Below are positions 17,926 to 27,853 of a stretch of 64,000 nucleotides of DNA, piece after piece. The stretch is from assembly GCF_012516435.1 (NCBI RefSeq), contig NZ_CP051216.1:3895501-3959500 (forward strand), written 5' to 3'. Positions within the stretch are counted from its first letter, which is position 1. Every line of letters begins with the position of its first letter. The stretch comes from Pseudodesulfovibrio sp. zrk46 (lineage in GTDB: Bacteria > Desulfobacterota > Desulfovibrionia > Desulfovibrionales > Desulfovibrionaceae). The notes under the pieces are model-generated. The model did no database searches, was not told the origin of the DNA, and saw only the letters and a program-made list of their open reading frames with translations. Made by a program: the position numbers and the translations under genes.

Positions 17926-18696
17926 TCAGTCAGACAAGCTCAATATCCTGGGTCCATCGGAAGTAACCGCAACTGTGTGCTCAAAGTGAGCGGACAGCTT
18001 CCTGTCCTTGGTCACTGCGGTCCATTTGTCTTCCAACACTTCAACTTCGTGAGTCCCAACCGTGACCATCGGCTCAATGGCAAGCACCATACCGGCTTTG
18101 AGAGGAACACCGGACATGCCCTTGGGGACGAAGTTGGGGATCTCAGGCTTCTCATGGAGATGACTTCCGATCCCGTGTCCGACAAATCGACGGACTATAC
18201 CGAAACCGAACCCTTCAACGTATGACTGTATTGCCGCGGAGATGTCATACAAGTTGTTGCCGGGGACGGCCTGTTCGATACCCTTGTAAAGAGACTCACG
18301 GGTTACGTCCATGAGTTTTTTAGCTTCTTCGGAAATATTTCCTACCGCAAAGGTCCGGGCAGAGTCTCCGTAGAAGCCTTGATACACGACGCCCATGTCG
18401 ACACTTACGATGTCGCCCTCTTCCAGGATACGATCCTTGGACGGGAAGCCGTGCACAATCTCTTCGTTGACAGAACAGCACAGGGCATAGGGAAATCCCT
18501 GATACCCCAAAAATGCCGGACGCACTCCGAATTCTTCGCAGCGTGCTCGGCAGATATCCTCAAGAGCCATGGTGGGAATGCCTGGACGGACAGCCTCACT
18601 CAACTCATCGAGGATACGGGAAACAATACGATTGGCCTCACGCATGAGGCCAATCTCTTTATCATTCTTGAGGAAGACACCCCTGAATTTTTTCAA
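17926..18696 (-). CDS. map: Methionine aminopeptidase, type I
   Basis: Removes the N-terminal methionine from new proteins. It has 256 residues with the pita-bread fold and the five metal ligands expected: Asp in VSVDMGVVYQGFYGD (two), His in RFVGHGIGSHLHEKPEI, and the two Glu near AIEPMV and LEDKWT-FEHTV. It appears to start at TTG 18696, with AAAAGGA 8 bases upstream, overlapping the end region of secY. The next in-frame candidate, GTG six codons on, has no better ribosome binding site. Confidence 0.93.
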   Translation of the reverse strand: MKKFRGVFLKNDKEIGLMREANRIVSRILDELSEAVRPGIPTMALEDICRARCEEFGVRPAFLGYQGFPYALCCSVNEEIVHGFPSKDRILEEGDIVSVDMGVVYQGFYGDSARTFAVGNISEEAKKLMDVTRESLYKGIEQAVPGNNLYDISAAIQSYVEGFGFGIVRRFVGHGIGSHLHEKPEIPNFVPKGMSGVPLKAGMVLAIEPMVTVGTHEVEVLEDKWTAVTKDRKLSAHFEHTVAVTSDGPRILSLSD

Positions 18697-18698
18697 GG

Positions 18699-20006
18699 TT
18701 ATCGTCCTTTTCCGGCTTTGCCCATCAAGCCCTCATACTGACGCGAAATCAGGTAGGACTCGATCTGGCCCATGAAGTCCATTGCAACACCGACAACGAT
18801 CAGCAGCGAAGTTCCACCGAAGTAGAAAGGTACGCCGAAGTTCGAGATCAGGAGCATGGGAATAACACAAACCAAGGCAACGTAGAATGCGCCCCACAGG
18901 GTGATTCGTGCCAGCACCTTATCGATGTACTCTCTGGTGCGAGCGCCCGGACGAATGCCCGGAATGAAGCCGCCCTGCTTCTGAATGTTCTCTGCTATTC
19001 CTTTAGGATCAAACATGATCGCTGTATAGAAGTAACAGAAGAAGATGATGATTCCAATAAACAAGATGTTATAAATAATGGAATCAGGACTCATGAATGA
19101 GGCTACATCCTGCAACCACTGCACGTTCGAGAACTGTGCAAGGGTCGCCGGGAACATCAGAATGGAAGAAGCGAAGATCGGCGGAATAACACCAGCAGTG
19201 TTAATCTTGAGAGGCAGATGAGTAGTCTGCCCACCGAACATGCGACGTCCTTGCTGACGCTTAGCATAGTGAATCGGAATCCTGCGCTGGCCGCGTTCCA
19301 TGAAGACGATGAACGCCAAGGTAGCGACCATGAATGCTCCGATAAGAAGCAGTACGAACAGGGAGATTTCACCCACAGTCATCAGCTGAACAGTGTTGAC
19401 CACCGCAGACGGCAGGCCAGCAATAATACCAGCGTAGATGATAATGGAGATACCGTTTCCGATCCCCTTTTCAGTCATTTGTTCACCCAGCCACATCAGG
19501 AAGACGGTACCCGCGGTGAGGGTCAAGATCGTCATGATCTTGAACCCCCAACCTGGGATTAATACCATCGGTGCCCCAGTGGGGCTGGCAGCAGACTCAA
19601 GACCGGTGGCAATGGCAAAGCCCTGCACGATGGTAATGAGTACGGTGCCGTATCTGGTGTACTGGGTTATTTTCTTACGACCAGCTTCACCCTCCTCCTT
19701 CTGGAGGCGTTTCAGCTCAGGAGACACAACGGTCAGGAGCTGAAGGATGATGGAGGCCGAGATGTAGGGCATAATGCCAAGGGCGAAGATGGACATGTTA
19801 GACAGTCCGCCGCCCGAGAACATATCGAATATCCCGAAGAGAGTGTTCTGCGCCTGAGCGAAAAATTCACTCAGGGCTGCGCTGTCGACGCCGGGAATAG
19901 GGATATGGATGCCCATCCGGTAGACAGCAAGCAGTGCGAACGTCCAGAGCAGCTTCTTTTTCAGCTCTGGCAATCGGGCAAGATTCTCAACTCCTGACAT
20001 CGCCAC
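18699..20006 (-). CDS. secY: Protein translocase subunit SecY
   Basis: Channel-forming subunit of the Sec translocon in the inner membrane. It has 435 residues with ten membrane segments; GIHIPIPGVD near the start forms the region of the plug and SGGGLSNMSIFALGIMPYIS follows. The C-terminal loops carry the GIRPGARTREYIDKVL segment that binds SecA and the ribosome. The likely start is GTG 20006 (AAGGG 8 bases upstream); an ATG two codons later is less well placed. It follows rplO as in the spc operon and precedes map, with no adk between. Confidence 0.96.
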   Translation of the reverse strand: MAMSGVENLARLPELKKKLLWTFALLAVYRMGIHIPIPGVDSAALSEFFAQAQNTLFGIFDMFSGGGLSNMSIFALGIMPYISASIILQLLTVVSPELKRLQKEEGEAGRKKITQYTRYGTVLITIVQGFAIATGLESAASPTGAPMVLIPGWGFKIMTILTLTAGTVFLMWLGEQMTEKGIGNGISIIIYAGIIAGLPSAVVNTVQLMTVGEISLFVLLLIGAFMVATLAFIVFMERGQRRIPIHYAKRQQGRRMFGGQTTHLPLKINTAGVIPPIFASSILMFPATLAQFSNVQWLQDVASFMSPDSIIYNILFIGIIIFFCYFYTAIMFDPKGIAENIQKQGGFIPGIRPGARTREYIDKVLARITLWGAFYVALVCVIPMLLISNFGVPFYFGGTSLLIVVGVAMDFMGQIESYLISRQYEGLMGKAGKGR

Positions 20007-20034
20007 AATAACAACCCTTCCGATGTACTCTTAT

Positions 20035-20481
20035 TTAGCCTTCGATGGCTTTGGCGGTACCGCCAGCCTTGGCAATCTTCTCGGCAGCAGACGCGCTGAA
20101 GCGATGTGCTTCAATGGTCACAGCCTTCTCCACTTCGCCGGTTCCGAGAACCTTGACCGGAGCTCCGGTCTTGGCGATGCCACGATCGTAGATTTCGGCG
20201 AGAGTGATCTCGTCCTTACCTTCGAACAGGGCAATCAGACGGCCCACGTTGATAGCTACGTATTCAACGCGGAAGGGGTTCTTGAAGCCACGCTTGGGCA
20301 GGCGGCGTGCCAGAGGCATCTGGCCACCTTCAAAACCGGGACGAACACCACCGCCGGAGCGGGAGTTCTGACCCTTGTGACCCTTAGCAGAGGTCTTACC
20401 CCAGCCGGAGCCGGAGCCACGACCAATGCGGCGGCGATTCTTGTACTCTTCAGGGAAAGCATAGAGTTCATGAAGTCTCAT
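20035..20481 (-). CDS. rplO: 50S ribosomal protein L15
   Basis: Late-assembling large-subunit protein, 148 residues. The glycine- and arginine-rich extended arm (RRIGRGSGSGWGKTSAKGHK) that threads into 23S rRNA is obvious, followed by the globular part. Its ATG overlaps the rpmD stop by one base (TAATG), and GGAGG lies about 10 bases upstream within rpmD. Confidence 0.98.
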   Translation of the reverse strand: MRLHELYAFPEEYKNRRRIGRGSGSGWGKTSAKGHKGQNSRSGGGVRPGFEGGQMPLARRLPKRGFKNPFRVEYVAINVGRLIALFEGKDEITLAEIYDRGIAKTGAPVKVLGTGEVEKAVTIEAHRFSASAAEKIAKAGGTAKAIEG

Positions 20482-20651
20482 TATTCTACTACCTCCACCA
20501 GATGCCTGACCTTATAGATCATGCCACGGATCACAGCGTTATCGTCGTGCTCCTTGACCTGACCGATCTTGCGCAGGCCCAGAGCGGCCAGGGTCTTTAC
20601 CTGGTCGGGCTTGCAAGCGATCTTGCTTTTAACTTGTTTAACTTTCAACAC
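20481..20651 (-). CDS. rpmD: 50S ribosomal protein L30
   Basis: A 56-residue large-subunit protein. It contains [20 protein letters not shown] and later [20 protein letters not shown], the conserved L30 fold. The start is GTG 20651 with GGAG 7 bases upstream; a TTG is the next codon. It overlaps rplO by one base and follows rpsE after 12 bases, as in other spc operons. Confidence 0.95.
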   Translation of the reverse strand: MLKVKQVKSKIACKPDQVKTLAALGLRKIGQVKEHDDNAVIRGMIYKVRHLVEVVE

Positions 20652-20663
20652 GGCGAATCTCCT

Positions 20664-21155
20664 TTACTTTCTCGGCGTGGAAACCGGGACACCGCGAAGA
20701 GCGGAAACTTCCTCGGCACTACGCAGGGATTCGAGACCAGCAATGGTAGCACGCAGCACGTTGTGCGGGTTGTTGGTACCAATTGCCTTGGTCAGGATGT
20801 CATGGACGCCAACGGCTTCCATGATCGCGCGCACAGGACCACCGGCGATGATACCGGTACCACGGGATGCGGGCTTGAGCATTACTCGGCCTGCACCGTA
20901 GCGACCCAGGACCTCGTACGGCAGAGTGCCGTCCAGCAGGGGAACCTGAATCATGTTCTTTTTAGCGCGCTCGCTAGCCTTACGGATGGCTTCAGGCACT
21001 TCGTTGGCCTTACCCAGTCCGTAGCCGACTCCACCTTCACCGTCACCGACGACCACCAGGCAGCTGAAGCTGAAACGGCGGCCACCCTTAACTACTTTGG
21101 CGACACGATTGAGGTAGACGATTTTTTCAATCAATCCACTTTCATTTTGTTCCAT
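20664..21155 (-). CDS. rpsE: 30S ribosomal protein S5
   Basis: Small-subunit protein at the mRNA entry site that supports decoding accuracy. It has 163 residues: the double-stranded RNA-binding-like domain with [20 protein letters not shown], then the [19 protein letters not shown] segment. AGGAAAG precedes the ATG. It lies between rplR and rpmD. Confidence 0.98.
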   Translation of the reverse strand: MEQNESGLIEKIVYLNRVAKVVKGGRRFSFSCLVVVGDGEGGVGYGLGKANEVPEAIRKASERAKKNMIQVPLLDGTLPYEVLGRYGAGRVMLKPASRGTGIIAGGPVRAIMEAVGVHDILTKAIGTNNPHNVLRATIAGLESLRSAEEVSALRGVPVSTPRK

Positions 21156-21172
21156 TGTACTTTCCTAGCTAC

Positions 21173-21523
21173 CTAGAATTTCAGCCCGCCCTCGCGAGCG
21201 CCGTCGGCAAGGGCTTTGATCTTGCCGTGATAGATGTATCCATTCCGGTCGAAGACGACTGTTTCAATCTTCTTCTCGATAGCCTTAGCGGCAATGTCCT
21301 TGCCTACTTTGGCTGCGGATTCCTTGTTGGCCTTGAGGCCCTCGCCCAGCACCTGAGTGCTGGAAGCGGCGAGGGTCACGCCAGCAACGTCATCCACCAA
21401 CTGAGCATAGAGATGCTGGTTGGAGCGGAAGACGACCAGACGGGGCCGTGCTTCGGTACCGGAGATCTTCTTTCTGATGCGGGGCTTACGAGAAAGCCTC
21501 TGTGCATTTTTGCTTTTAGCCAT
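21173..21523 (-). CDS. rplR: 50S ribosomal protein L18
   Basis: Binds 5S rRNA and anchors it in the central protuberance of the large subunit with L5. It has 116 residues, with a basic N-terminus ([15 protein letters not shown]) and the [20 protein letters not shown] core. It follows rplF after 11 bases in the spc order. Confidence 0.98.
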   Translation of the reverse strand: MAKSKNAQRLSRKPRIRKKISGTEARPRLVVFRSNQHLYAQLVDDVAGVTLAASSTQVLGEGLKANKESAAKVGKDIAAKAIEKKIETVVFDRNGYIYHGKIKALADGAREGGLKF

Positions 21524-21534
21524 GGCGATTACCC

Positions 21535-22068
21535 CTACTTACCGGACTTACCGGCCTTGCGGCGGATGATTTCGTCAACGTACTTGATGCCCTTGCCCTT
21601 GTAGGGTTCCGGCGGACGCACGCGGCGGATCTGAGCCGCAACTTCACCGACAAGCTGCTTATCGATACCATCAATGGTCAGCTTAGAGCCTTCCGCTTTG
21701 GCTTCGATACCGGCAGGCAGATCGAATTCGACCGGATGGGAATAACCAACGGCCAGTACAACCTTCTTGCCCTGTACGGACACCTTGTAACCAACGCCAA
21801 CAACTTCCAGAGCTTTAGAGTAGCCCTTGGAAACGCCTTCTACGCAGTTGGCGAGCAGAGTCCGACGAAGACCGTGCTGGCCGCGAGCGGCGCGAGTGTC
21901 GTTAACGCGAGTGACAAACACCTTGCCATCCTCGACCTTGTACTCAACGGTTTCGTGAACCGGAGTAGTCAGGGAACCCTTGGGTCCCTTTACCTGGATC
22001 TCAGAGGCTCCAACAGATACCTCGACACCAGCTGGGATGTCGATGGGATTCTTTCCTATACGAGACAT
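21535..22068 (-). CDS. rplF: 50S ribosomal protein L6
   Basis: Large-subunit protein near the factor-binding site. It has 177 residues and two similar domains. It starts [17 protein letters not shown] and ends with the conserved [23 protein letters not shown] precedes the ATG, 12 bases after rpsH. Confidence 0.98.
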   Translation of the reverse strand: MSRIGKNPIDIPAGVEVSVGASEIQVKGPKGSLTTPVHETVEYKVEDGKVFVTRVNDTRAARGQHGLRRTLLANCVEGVSKGYSKALEVVGVGYKVSVQGKKVVLAVGYSHPVEFDLPAGIEAKAEGSKLTIDGIDKQLVGEVAAQIRRVRPPEPYKGKGIKYVDEIIRRKAGKSGK

Positions 22069-22080
22069 AGTGGAACCTCT

Positions 22081-22464
22081 CTACCAGATTTCGGCGAGCA
22101 GCTCGCCGCCAACGTTGGCCTCTTTGGCCTTGGCGCCTTCGAGCAACCCCTTAGAGGTGGACACGATACAAATACCGATACCATTCTGCACACGGGGGAT
22201 ATCAGAAGCACCTACGTATACGCGGCGACCGGGCTTGCTGACCTTTTTCAGGCCAGTGACAAGCGGTTTGCCTTGAGCGTACTTGAGGGTAATACTGATG
22301 CCCCTGTCCTCGACAGCGTAGTCGGTAATATAACCTTCTTCCTTCAGAATACCCGCGATGGAAGCTTTCATCTTGGAAGTGGGCACGGTAACGTCCTTAT
22401 GGAAGGCACCGTACGCATTCCGAATGCGGGTCAACATGTCGGCTACAGGATCAACAACAGCCAT
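22081..22464 (-). CDS. rpsH: 30S ribosomal protein S8
   Basis: Primary binder of 16S rRNA helix 21 and, in E. coli, translational repressor of the spc operon. It has 127 residues: DPVADMLTRIRNAYGAF at the N-terminus and STSKGLLEGAKAKE near the C-terminus, where most family members have the STS-G motif. TAAGGAG lies upstream. Confidence 0.98.
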   Translation of the reverse strand: MAVVDPVADMLTRIRNAYGAFHKDVTVPTSKMKASIAGILKEEGYITDYAVEDRGISITLKYAQGKPLVTGLKKVSKPGRRVYVGASDIPRVQNGIGICIVSTSKGLLEGAKAKEANVGGELLAEIW

Positions 22465-22479
22465 TTCATTTCTCCTTAA

Positions 22480-22665
22480 TTACCAGCTCGCCTTGCGGAC
22501 GCCGGGAAGTTCTCCGGCGAGAGCCTTGTTACGGAAGCAGATACGGCAGATGCCGTAGCGCCTCAGAAAAGCACGAGGACGGCCACAAATCGGGCAACGA
22601 TTGTAGGCGCGAACCTTGAACTTGGGTTTGCGGCGTGCCTTAACGCGAATGCTTGTTTTGGCCAC
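22480..22665 (-). CDS. rpsN: 30S ribosomal protein S14, type Z (zinc)
   Basis: Short, zinc-binding S14 of 61 residues, located in the head of the small subunit. Cys24, Cys27, Cys40 and Cys43 ([20 protein letters not shown]) form the zinc site, which makes it the C+ type. The start codon is GTG at 22665 with AGGAGG 7 bases upstream. Confidence 0.97.
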   Translation of the reverse strand: MAKTSIRVKARRKPKFKVRAYNRCPICGRPRAFLRRYGICRICFRNKALAGELPGVRKASW

Positions 22666-22676
22666 TTTCCGTCCTC

Positions 22677-23216
22677 CTACTTTTTAAAGGGCATGCCAAG
22701 GAGGTCGAGCAGCAGCTTGGCTTCCTTGTCGGTTTTGGCGGTCGTGCACACAGTCACGTTCATGCCCTTAACTAACTCTACCTGATCAATTTCAAGCTCG
22801 GGGAAGATAGTGTGTTCCTTGATGCCCATGGTGAAGTTGCCACGACCGTCAAAACCACGGTCAGCAACGCCGCGGAAGTCGCGGACACGGGGCAGAGCGA
22901 AGCTCACGAGCCTGTCATAGAAGTCCCACATGTTCTCGCCGCGCAGAGTGACGCGGGTACCGATGGGCATGCCCTCGCGCAGTTTGAACTGCGCGATGGA
23001 CTTCTTAGCCTTGGTAACGACGGCCTTCTGGCCGGCGATAGCGGTCAGCTCTTTCACAGCGGGTTCGATGAGCTTGCTGTTCTGAGCAGCTGCACCGAGA
23101 CCGATGTTGAGGGAGATCTTAGTAAGATTGGGGATCTCCATGGAAGAGCTGTAACCGAATTCCTTCTGGAGCTCGGCGACCACCTTTTCTTTATATACTT
23201 TTTCGAGACGTGTCAT
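22677..23216 (-). CDS. rplE: 50S ribosomal protein L5
   Basis: Binds 5S rRNA and contacts the P-site tRNA in the large subunit. It has 179 residues, the standard length, from the ATG at 23216 ([16 protein letters not shown]). A longer in-frame reading from 23246 would lie inside rplX and add ten non-conserved residues. Conserved segments are [20 protein letters not shown] and [17 protein letters not shown]. Confidence 0.96.
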   Translation of the reverse strand: MTRLEKVYKEKVVAELQKEFGYSSSMEIPNLTKISLNIGLGAAAQNSKLIEPAVKELTAIAGQKAVVTKAKKSIAQFKLREGMPIGTRVTLRGENMWDFYDRLVSFALPRVRDFRGVADRGFDGRGNFTMGIKEHTIFPELEIDQVELVKGMNVTVCTTAKTDKEAKLLLDLLGMPFKK

Positions 23217-23224
23217 ACTGATAC

Positions 23225-23548
23225 CTATTTGAAGATCTCGTTGCACTTCTTGCAGAAGCGAACTTTCTTCCCGTCTTCAGTCTTCTTGTACCCGACCCGC
23301 GTGGGCTTGGTGCATGCATCGCACACAACAGCCACATTGGATACGTGAACCGGGGCTTCCTTCTCGATAATCCCGCCAGGTTGCTGGGCATAGGGATTGG
23401 CTTTGGTGTGGCGCTGAACCATGTTGACTTTCTCAACCAGGACTTTGTCCTTCTTCTTCAGAACCTTGAGCACCTTGCCGATCTTTCCCTTGTCCTTACC
23501 GGCGATGACCATGACTTTGTCGTCTTTACGGATCTTAGTCTTCATCAT
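23225..23548 (-). CDS. rplX: 50S ribosomal protein L24
   Basis: Assembly-initiating large-subunit protein, 107 residues. A KOW motif opens it ([20 protein letters not shown]). The C-terminal half carries CDAC and CKKC pairs in a zinc-ribbon-like arrangement, as in many non-enteric bacteria. Two ATG codons stand in a row at the start. It follows rplN after 8 bases. Confidence 0.97.
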   Translation of the reverse strand: MMKTKIRKDDKVMVIAGKDKGKIGKVLKVLKKKDKVLVEKVNMVQRHTKANPYAQQPGGIIEKEAPVHVSNVAVVCDACTKPTRVGYKKTEDGKKVRFCKKCNEIFK

Positions 23549-23556
23549 CTTTCCTC

Positions 23557-23925
23557 TTACAGGACCTCAGGAGCGAGGGAAACGATCTTCATGAAACCGG
23601 CTGCGCGCAGTTCACGGGCCACGGGTCCGAAAATACGGGTACCAACGGGGTCCATGTTATTGTTCAGCAGCACGGCGGAGTTGTTATCGAACTTGATGTA
23701 GGAACCATCGGGGCGACCGATTTCCTTCTTAGTACGAACAACAACGGCCTTCATCACGGAGCCCTTCTTCACTTTGGAGTGAGGCATGGCTTCCTTGACG
23801 GACACTACGATGATGTCGCCGACGGCGGCGTAACGGCGCTTGGAACCACCAAGCACCTTGATGCACTGGACCTTCTTGGCACCAGAGTTATCGGCCACGT
23901 CGAGCTTGGATTCAACCTGAATCAT
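23557..23925 (-). CDS. rplN: 50S ribosomal protein L14
   Basis: Interface protein of the large subunit that forms bridges with 16S rRNA. It has 122 residues, the family length, starting [20 protein letters not shown] and ending SLAPEVL. TAGGAGG lies upstream. It stands in the usual rpsQ-rplN-rplX-rplE order. Confidence 0.98.
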   Translation of the reverse strand: MIQVESKLDVADNSGAKKVQCIKVLGGSKRRYAAVGDIIVVSVKEAMPHSKVKKGSVMKAVVVRTKKEIGRPDGSYIKFDNNSAVLLNNNMDPVGTRIFGPVARELRAAGFMKIVSLAPEVL

Positions 23926-23943
23926 GGTATTTCCTCCTAAACC

Positions 23944-24210
23944 CTAGACGGCCTTCTCGAGAATCTGCACCAAGTGCCAACGCTTACGCTTGGACATGGG
24001 GCGGGATTCAACGATCTGCACCTTATCGCCAACACCGCAGTCATTGCTCGGATCGTGAGCCATGAACTTCTTACGGCGACGGATATACTTCTTCAGCAGC
24101 GGATGCTTCACCAGGGTCTCGACGCGGACGACAATGGTCTTGTCAGCTTTGTCGGAGACGACCAGGCCGGTGAGCACGCGCCTGTTGCCTTTGTATTTGA
24201 ACTCAGCCAT
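23944..24210 (-). CDS. rpsQ: 30S ribosomal protein S17
   Basis: Early-assembling small-subunit protein with an OB fold, 88 residues. The conserved motif DKTIVVRVETLVKHPLLKKY and the HDPSNDCGVGDKVQI loop are present. It is located between rpmC and rplN. Confidence 0.98.
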   Translation of the reverse strand: MAEFKYKGNRRVLTGLVVSDKADKTIVVRVETLVKHPLLKKYIRRRKKFMAHDPSNDCGVGDKVQIVESRPMSKRKRWHLVQILEKAV

Positions 24211-24214
24211 TTCT

Positions 24215-24409
24215 CTACGCTCCCTGTCGTTCCTTCTGAATAGTCAGGATACGGGCGATGGTCTTTTTGGCGCCGCTCAGAGCACGGGTGTCTTCCAGCT
24301 GGGCAGTGGCATGCTTAAAGCGAATACCAAACAGCTCCTGGCGGGTTTCAACCAACTTCTCGTTGAGCTTAGCGTCATCCAGTTCACGAAGTTCCTTGAT
24401 GGACAGCAT
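24215..24409 (-). CDS. rpmC: 50S ribosomal protein L29
   Basis: Small helical protein at the exit-tunnel rim, close to the trigger-factor and SRP docking site. It has 64 residues: the ELRELDDAKLNEKLVETRQE hairpin, then FGIRFKHATAQLED. Its ATG is one base after the rplP stop, so the two are translationally coupled. Confidence 0.97.
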   Translation of the reverse strand: MLSIKELRELDDAKLNEKLVETRQELFGIRFKHATAQLEDTRALSGAKKTIARILTIQKERQGA

Positions 24410-24410
24410 A

Positions 24411-24824
24411 TTACATACCCTCCTTCACAACGATGGCAGTCTTGATGGGCAGCTTGTAGGAAGCACGCTTGAGGGCTTCCTTCGCGAGCTCAATGTCGAC
24501 GCCTTTTACTTCGTACATGATACGACCCGGTTTCACCGGTGCAACCCAACCTTCGGGAGCACCTTTACCCTTACCCATGCGGACTTCCGCGGGCTTGGAG
24601 GTGACGGGGAAATCAGGGAAGATACGGATCCAGACCTTACCACCGCGCTTGATGTGACGCATAATGGCGACACGAGCGGATTCAATCTGCTGGCTGGTGA
24701 TCTTTCCGTGCTCCAATGCCTTCAGGCCGATTTCGCCGAAGGACACACTGTTACCCCGTTGGGCCTTGCCTCTGAGGCGGCCTTTCTGCCGCTTTCTGAA
24801 TTTAACTCTTTTTGGAGCAAGCAT
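24411..24824 (-). CDS. rplP: 50S ribosomal protein L16
   Basis: Large-subunit protein contacting the A-site tRNA and needed for the peptidyl transferase centre. It has 137 residues, with [19 protein letters not shown] at the start and [19 protein letters not shown] in the middle; the latter holds the arginine hydroxylated in some bacteria. It overlaps the rpsC stop by one base (TAATG). Confidence 0.98.
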   Translation of the reverse strand: MLAPKRVKFRKRQKGRLRGKAQRGNSVSFGEIGLKALEHGKITSQQIESARVAIMRHIKRGGKVWIRIFPDFPVTSKPAEVRMGKGKGAPEGWVAPVKPGRIMYEVKGVDIELAKEALKRASYKLPIKTAIVVKEGM

Positions 24825-25465
24825 TACTGTTCAACCTCTTTGTCAAGAATCTCACCCTTGAAGATCCAGACCTTGACACCGATTACGCCGTAGGTGGTGG
24901 CAGCTTCGGCGAAACCGTAGTCGATGTCGGCACGGAGAGTGTGCAGGGGCACACGCCCATCACGGTACCATTCGCCGCGTGCGATTTCAGCGCCGGCGAG
25001 ACGGCCTGCACACGCGATTTTGATACCCTCGGCGCCGAATTTCCTGGCAAGGCCCACCGTACGCTTCATGGCACGGCGGAAGGCAATTCGACGTTCGAGC
25101 TGCTGGGCAATGTTCTCAGCTACGAGCTGAGCTTCAACCTCCGGTCGACGGATCTCGTTGACCTCAATGGTGAATTCAGTTTGAAACTTGTTGCGGAGTT
25201 CTTCGCGCAACTTTTCTATCTCTACACCCTTGCGACCGATAACGATACCGGGACGCGCGGTGTGGATGATCAGGCGAACCTTACCGCCGGCGCGCTCGAT
25301 TTCGAGACGAGCGATACCAGCCTGGTAGAGTTTCTTCTTAACGAACTTGCGGATCTGGTCGTCCTGGAGCACGAATGCACCGTAGTCTTTCTTGCTGTAC
25401 CAGCGAGAGATCCAGTTCTTGTTATAACCGAGACGGAAACCGTAAGGATGTACTTTCTGTCCCAT
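24824..25465 (-). CDS. rpsC: 30S ribosomal protein S3
   Basis: Part of the mRNA entry helicase of the small subunit. It has 213 residues with a KH domain carrying [19 protein letters not shown] and a C-terminal domain with [20 protein letters not shown] start it at ATG 25465 ([13 protein letters not shown]), with AAGGAG overlapping the rplV end; the frame stays open upstream inside rplV but has no conserved sequence. Confidence 0.97.
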   Translation of the reverse strand: MGQKVHPYGFRLGYNKNWISRWYSKKDYGAFVLQDDQIRKFVKKKLYQAGIARLEIERAGGKVRLIIHTARPGIVIGRKGVEIEKLREELRNKFQTEFTIEVNEIRRPEVEAQLVAENIAQQLERRIAFRRAMKRTVGLARKFGAEGIKIACAGRLAGAEIARGEWYRDGRVPLHTLRADIDYGFAEAATTYGVIGVKVWIFKGEILDKEVEQ

Positions 25466-25466
25466 A

Positions 25467-25799
25467 CTACTGCTCCTTGACCACGATGGTGATGTGGCTG
25501 GTACGCTTGCGGATACGGTATGCGCGGCCCATGGCACGCGGCTGAATACGTTTCCAGGTCGGGCCTTCGTTGACGATGACCGAATCAACGATCAGGGAGT
25601 CAACGTCCACGCCGGGCATCTGCTCTGCATTAGAAATGGCAGAGTAGAGAACCTTGCCGAGAATCTTGGCGGGCTTCTTGGGGGTGAAGCGGAGGATGTT
25701 CAGAGCATCCTCTACACCCTTACCCTTGATATTCTCAGCGACCAAGCGGGTCTTACGCGGAGACACACGAATGAATTTTGCTACTGCTTTAGCTTCCAT
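25467..25799 (-). CDS. rplV: 50S ribosomal protein L22
   Basis: Lines the peptide exit tunnel with a long beta hairpin that, with L4, forms the constriction. It has 110 residues, with [19 protein letters not shown] at the start and the hairpin [20 protein letters not shown], where macrolide-resistance changes occur elsewhere; nothing unusual is seen here. TAGGAGG precedes the ATG. Confidence 0.98.
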   Translation of the reverse strand: MEAKAVAKFIRVSPRKTRLVAENIKGKGVEDALNILRFTPKKPAKILGKVLYSAISNAEQMPGVDVDSLIVDSVIVNEGPTWKRIQPRAMGRAYRIRKRTSHITIVVKEQ

Positions 25800-25813
25800 G
25801 ATGTCCTCCTACC

Positions 25814-26086
25814 CTACTTCTTTTTCTTATCGGCGGCGTGGCCGAAGTAGGTACGGGTGGGTGAGAACTCACCGAGTTTGTGACCGACCATATTTTCGGT
25901 CACGAAAACCGGGATGAACTTGCGACCGTTGTGAACGGCGAAGGTCATACCGACCATCTCGGGGAAGATCGTAGAACGGCGGGACCAAGTCTTGATCACA
26001 CGGCGGTCCTGGTTCTCGGAAGCGGCTTCGACTTTCTTCATAAGGTGGCCGTCAATGAACGGGCCTTTCTTAAGAGATCTAGGCAT
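25814..26086 (-). CDS. rpsS: 30S ribosomal protein S19
   Basis: Head protein of the small subunit that contacts the A-site tRNA and pairs with S13. It has 90 residues, beginning [15 protein letters not shown], with [20 protein letters not shown] in the core and the [13 protein letters not shown] end. TAGGAG lies upstream. Confidence 0.98.
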   Translation of the reverse strand: MPRSLKKGPFIDGHLMKKVEAASENQDRRVIKTWSRRSTIFPEMVGMTFAVHNGRKFIPVFVTENMVGHKLGEFSPTRTYFGHAADKKKK

Positions 26087-26097
26087 TAATTATACTC

Positions 26098-26928
26098 CTA
26101 CTTCTGGCCGCGGCGTTTGACGATAAGCTTCGAGGAAGCCTTCTTCTTGTTGCGAGTCTTGTAACCCTTGGCAGGGGTGCCCCACGGAGAAACCGGGTGA
26201 CGACCACCAGAGCTACGGCCCTCACCACCACCCAGCGGGTGATCGATCGGGTTCATTGCAACACCACGAACCTTCGGACGACGACCGAGCCAGCGATTAC
26301 GGCCAGCCTTACCGATCTTGATGTTCTCGTGATGAATATTACCAACCTGACCAACGGTAGCACAGCAGGTGGCGAGGACCTTGCGGACTTCACCGGAGGG
26401 CATACGCAGCAGTGCGTACTTGCCTTCCTTAGCGATCAGCTGGGCGTAGGTACCGGCTGCACGGCAGAACTGGCCACCCTTTCCGGGGTGCAGTTCGATG
26501 TTGTGCACGATGGTACCAGTCGGAACCTGGGACAGCTTCATGGCGTTACCGGGCTTGATGTCAGCACCCTCGCCTGCGAGGATCTGATCGCCCTGGTTCA
26601 GGCCAACAGGAGCCAGGATGTAGCGCTTTTCACCGTCTGCGTAGTGCAGAAGAGCGATACGAGCGCTGCGGTTGGGATCGTACTCGATCTCAGCGACCTT
26701 GGCGGGAATGCCAAGCTTGTTACGCTTGAAATCGATGATGCGGTACAGAGTCTTGTGACCACCACCGCGACGGCGCATGGTGACACGACCATTGTTGTTG
26801 CGACCGGCCTTTTTGGTCAGGCCTTTGGTCAGCGACTTCTCGGGAGTGGTCCGGGTGATCTCAGCAAAATCGGAGATCGTCTGGAACCGGCGGCCCGGAG
26901 AAGTAGGCTTCAGCTTACGGGTTGCCAT
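26098..26928 (-). CDS. rplB: 50S ribosomal protein L2
   Basis: Core large-subunit protein needed for subunit joining and peptidyl transfer. It has 276 residues. The C-terminal part holds the conserved [20 protein letters not shown] stretch, with the essential histidine. AAGGAG precedes the ATG, 3 bases after the rplW stop. Confidence 0.98.
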   Translation of the reverse strand: MATRKLKPTSPGRRFQTISDFAEITRTTPEKSLTKGLTKKAGRNNNGRVTMRRRGGGHKTLYRIIDFKRNKLGIPAKVAEIEYDPNRSARIALLHYADGEKRYILAPVGLNQGDQILAGEGADIKPGNAMKLSQVPTGTIVHNIELHPGKGGQFCRAAGTYAQLIAKEGKYALLRMPSGEVRKVLATCCATVGQVGNIHHENIKIGKAGRNRWLGRRPKVRGVAMNPIDHPLGGGEGRSSGGRHPVSPWGTPAKGYKTRNKKKASSKLIVKRRGQK

Positions 26929-26931
26929 GGT

Positions 26932-27222
26932 TTACACTCCTTCGAAGATTTCGATTTTATCGCCTTCCGCGAGCTTGACGTAGGCCTTCTTGTATCCCGG
27001 AATACGACCGGTGATACGACCAAACTTCTTGCGCGGCATGGCCTTCTTGCGAATGATGTTAACGGACTCGACCTTGACTTCGAAAGCGGCCTCAACTGCC
27101 TTCTTCACCTCGATCTTGTTGGTATCGGGATGAACGTAGAAAGCAACGTGGTTGGACTGCTCTTTCGCGTCGTTAGCCTTCTCAGACACAACGGGCTTCA
27201 GCAAAACTTTGGAGTAATCCAT
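26932..27222 (-). CDS. rplW: 50S ribosomal protein L23
   Basis: Exit-tunnel protein that is the docking site for trigger factor and SRP. It has 96 residues, with LLKPVVSEKANDAKEQ at the start and VESVNIIRKKAMPRKKFGR in the extended loop. The ATG overlaps the rplD stop by one base. Confidence 0.97.
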   Translation of the reverse strand: MDYSKVLLKPVVSEKANDAKEQSNHVAFYVHPDTNKIEVKKAVEAAFEVKVESVNIIRKKAMPRKKFGRITGRIPGYKKAYVKLAEGDKIEIFEGV

Positions 27223-27842
27223 TACTTCAACCTCTCTTGAACGTCCTGAGCGGCAGACTCGAGCATAACCAGCTCGGGGTACAGCAGCACGTCATACACA
27301 TTCAGCTTGTCGGCTTCGATGACCTTGATGTGGGGCATGTTCCGTGCGGAAAGCACCAGCTTCTCGTCAGCGTCTTTGGCGACGATCAGGGTCTTGCCGA
27401 GGCCGAGCTTATCAGCAACGGCCGCAAAAGCCTTGGTCTTAACCTCTGCGAGGTCGATGGACTTGACCACAGTCAGCTTCTCTTCAGAGACGCGAGAGGA
27501 CAGAGCCATCTGCAGGGCCAGCTTGCGGACCTTCTTGTTAACCTTGAAAGAATAGTCACGGGGCTGCGGACCAAAAGTGATTCCGCCGCCGCGCCACAGG
27601 GGCGAACGAGAGGAACCGGCACGTGCACGGCCAGTACCTTTCTGACGCCAAGGCTTACGACCACCACCACGCTTCAGACCGCGGGTCTTGGTGGCATGGG
27701 TGCCCTGACGGACAGCTGCGCGCTGGTAGCGAACTACCAGATTGAGGATCTCGGGCTGAATTTCAACCTCGAAGACCTCAGGGGCCAGCTCGATGTCGCC
27801 AACTTTAGTATTATTCTGATCTACAACTTGCAATTTTGCCAT
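27222..27842 (-). CDS. rplD: 50S ribosomal protein L4
   Basis: Lines the exit tunnel, and in E. coli is the autogenous repressor of the S10 operon. It has 206 residues. The extended loop RQGTHATKTRGLKRGGGRKP, followed by the WRQKGTGRARAGS motif, is conserved. I see no obvious counterpart of the E. coli S10 leader, so L4 autoregulation cannot be assumed here. Confidence 0.98.
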   Translation of the reverse strand: MAKLQVVDQNNTKVGDIELAPEVFEVEIQPEILNLVVRYQRAAVRQGTHATKTRGLKRGGGRKPWRQKGTGRARAGSSRSPLWRGGGITFGPQPRDYSFKVNKKVRKLALQMALSSRVSEEKLTVVKSIDLAEVKTKAFAAVADKLGLGKTLIVAKDADEKLVLSARNMPHIKVIEADKLNVYDVLLYPELVMLESAAQDVQERLK

Positions 27843-27853
27843 GATGATTCCCC

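Noticed and set aside
17926..18696. map as a pseudogene for lack of an ATG
   Set aside because: TTG 18696 has AAAAGGA at a good distance and the protein is full length with all metal ligands.
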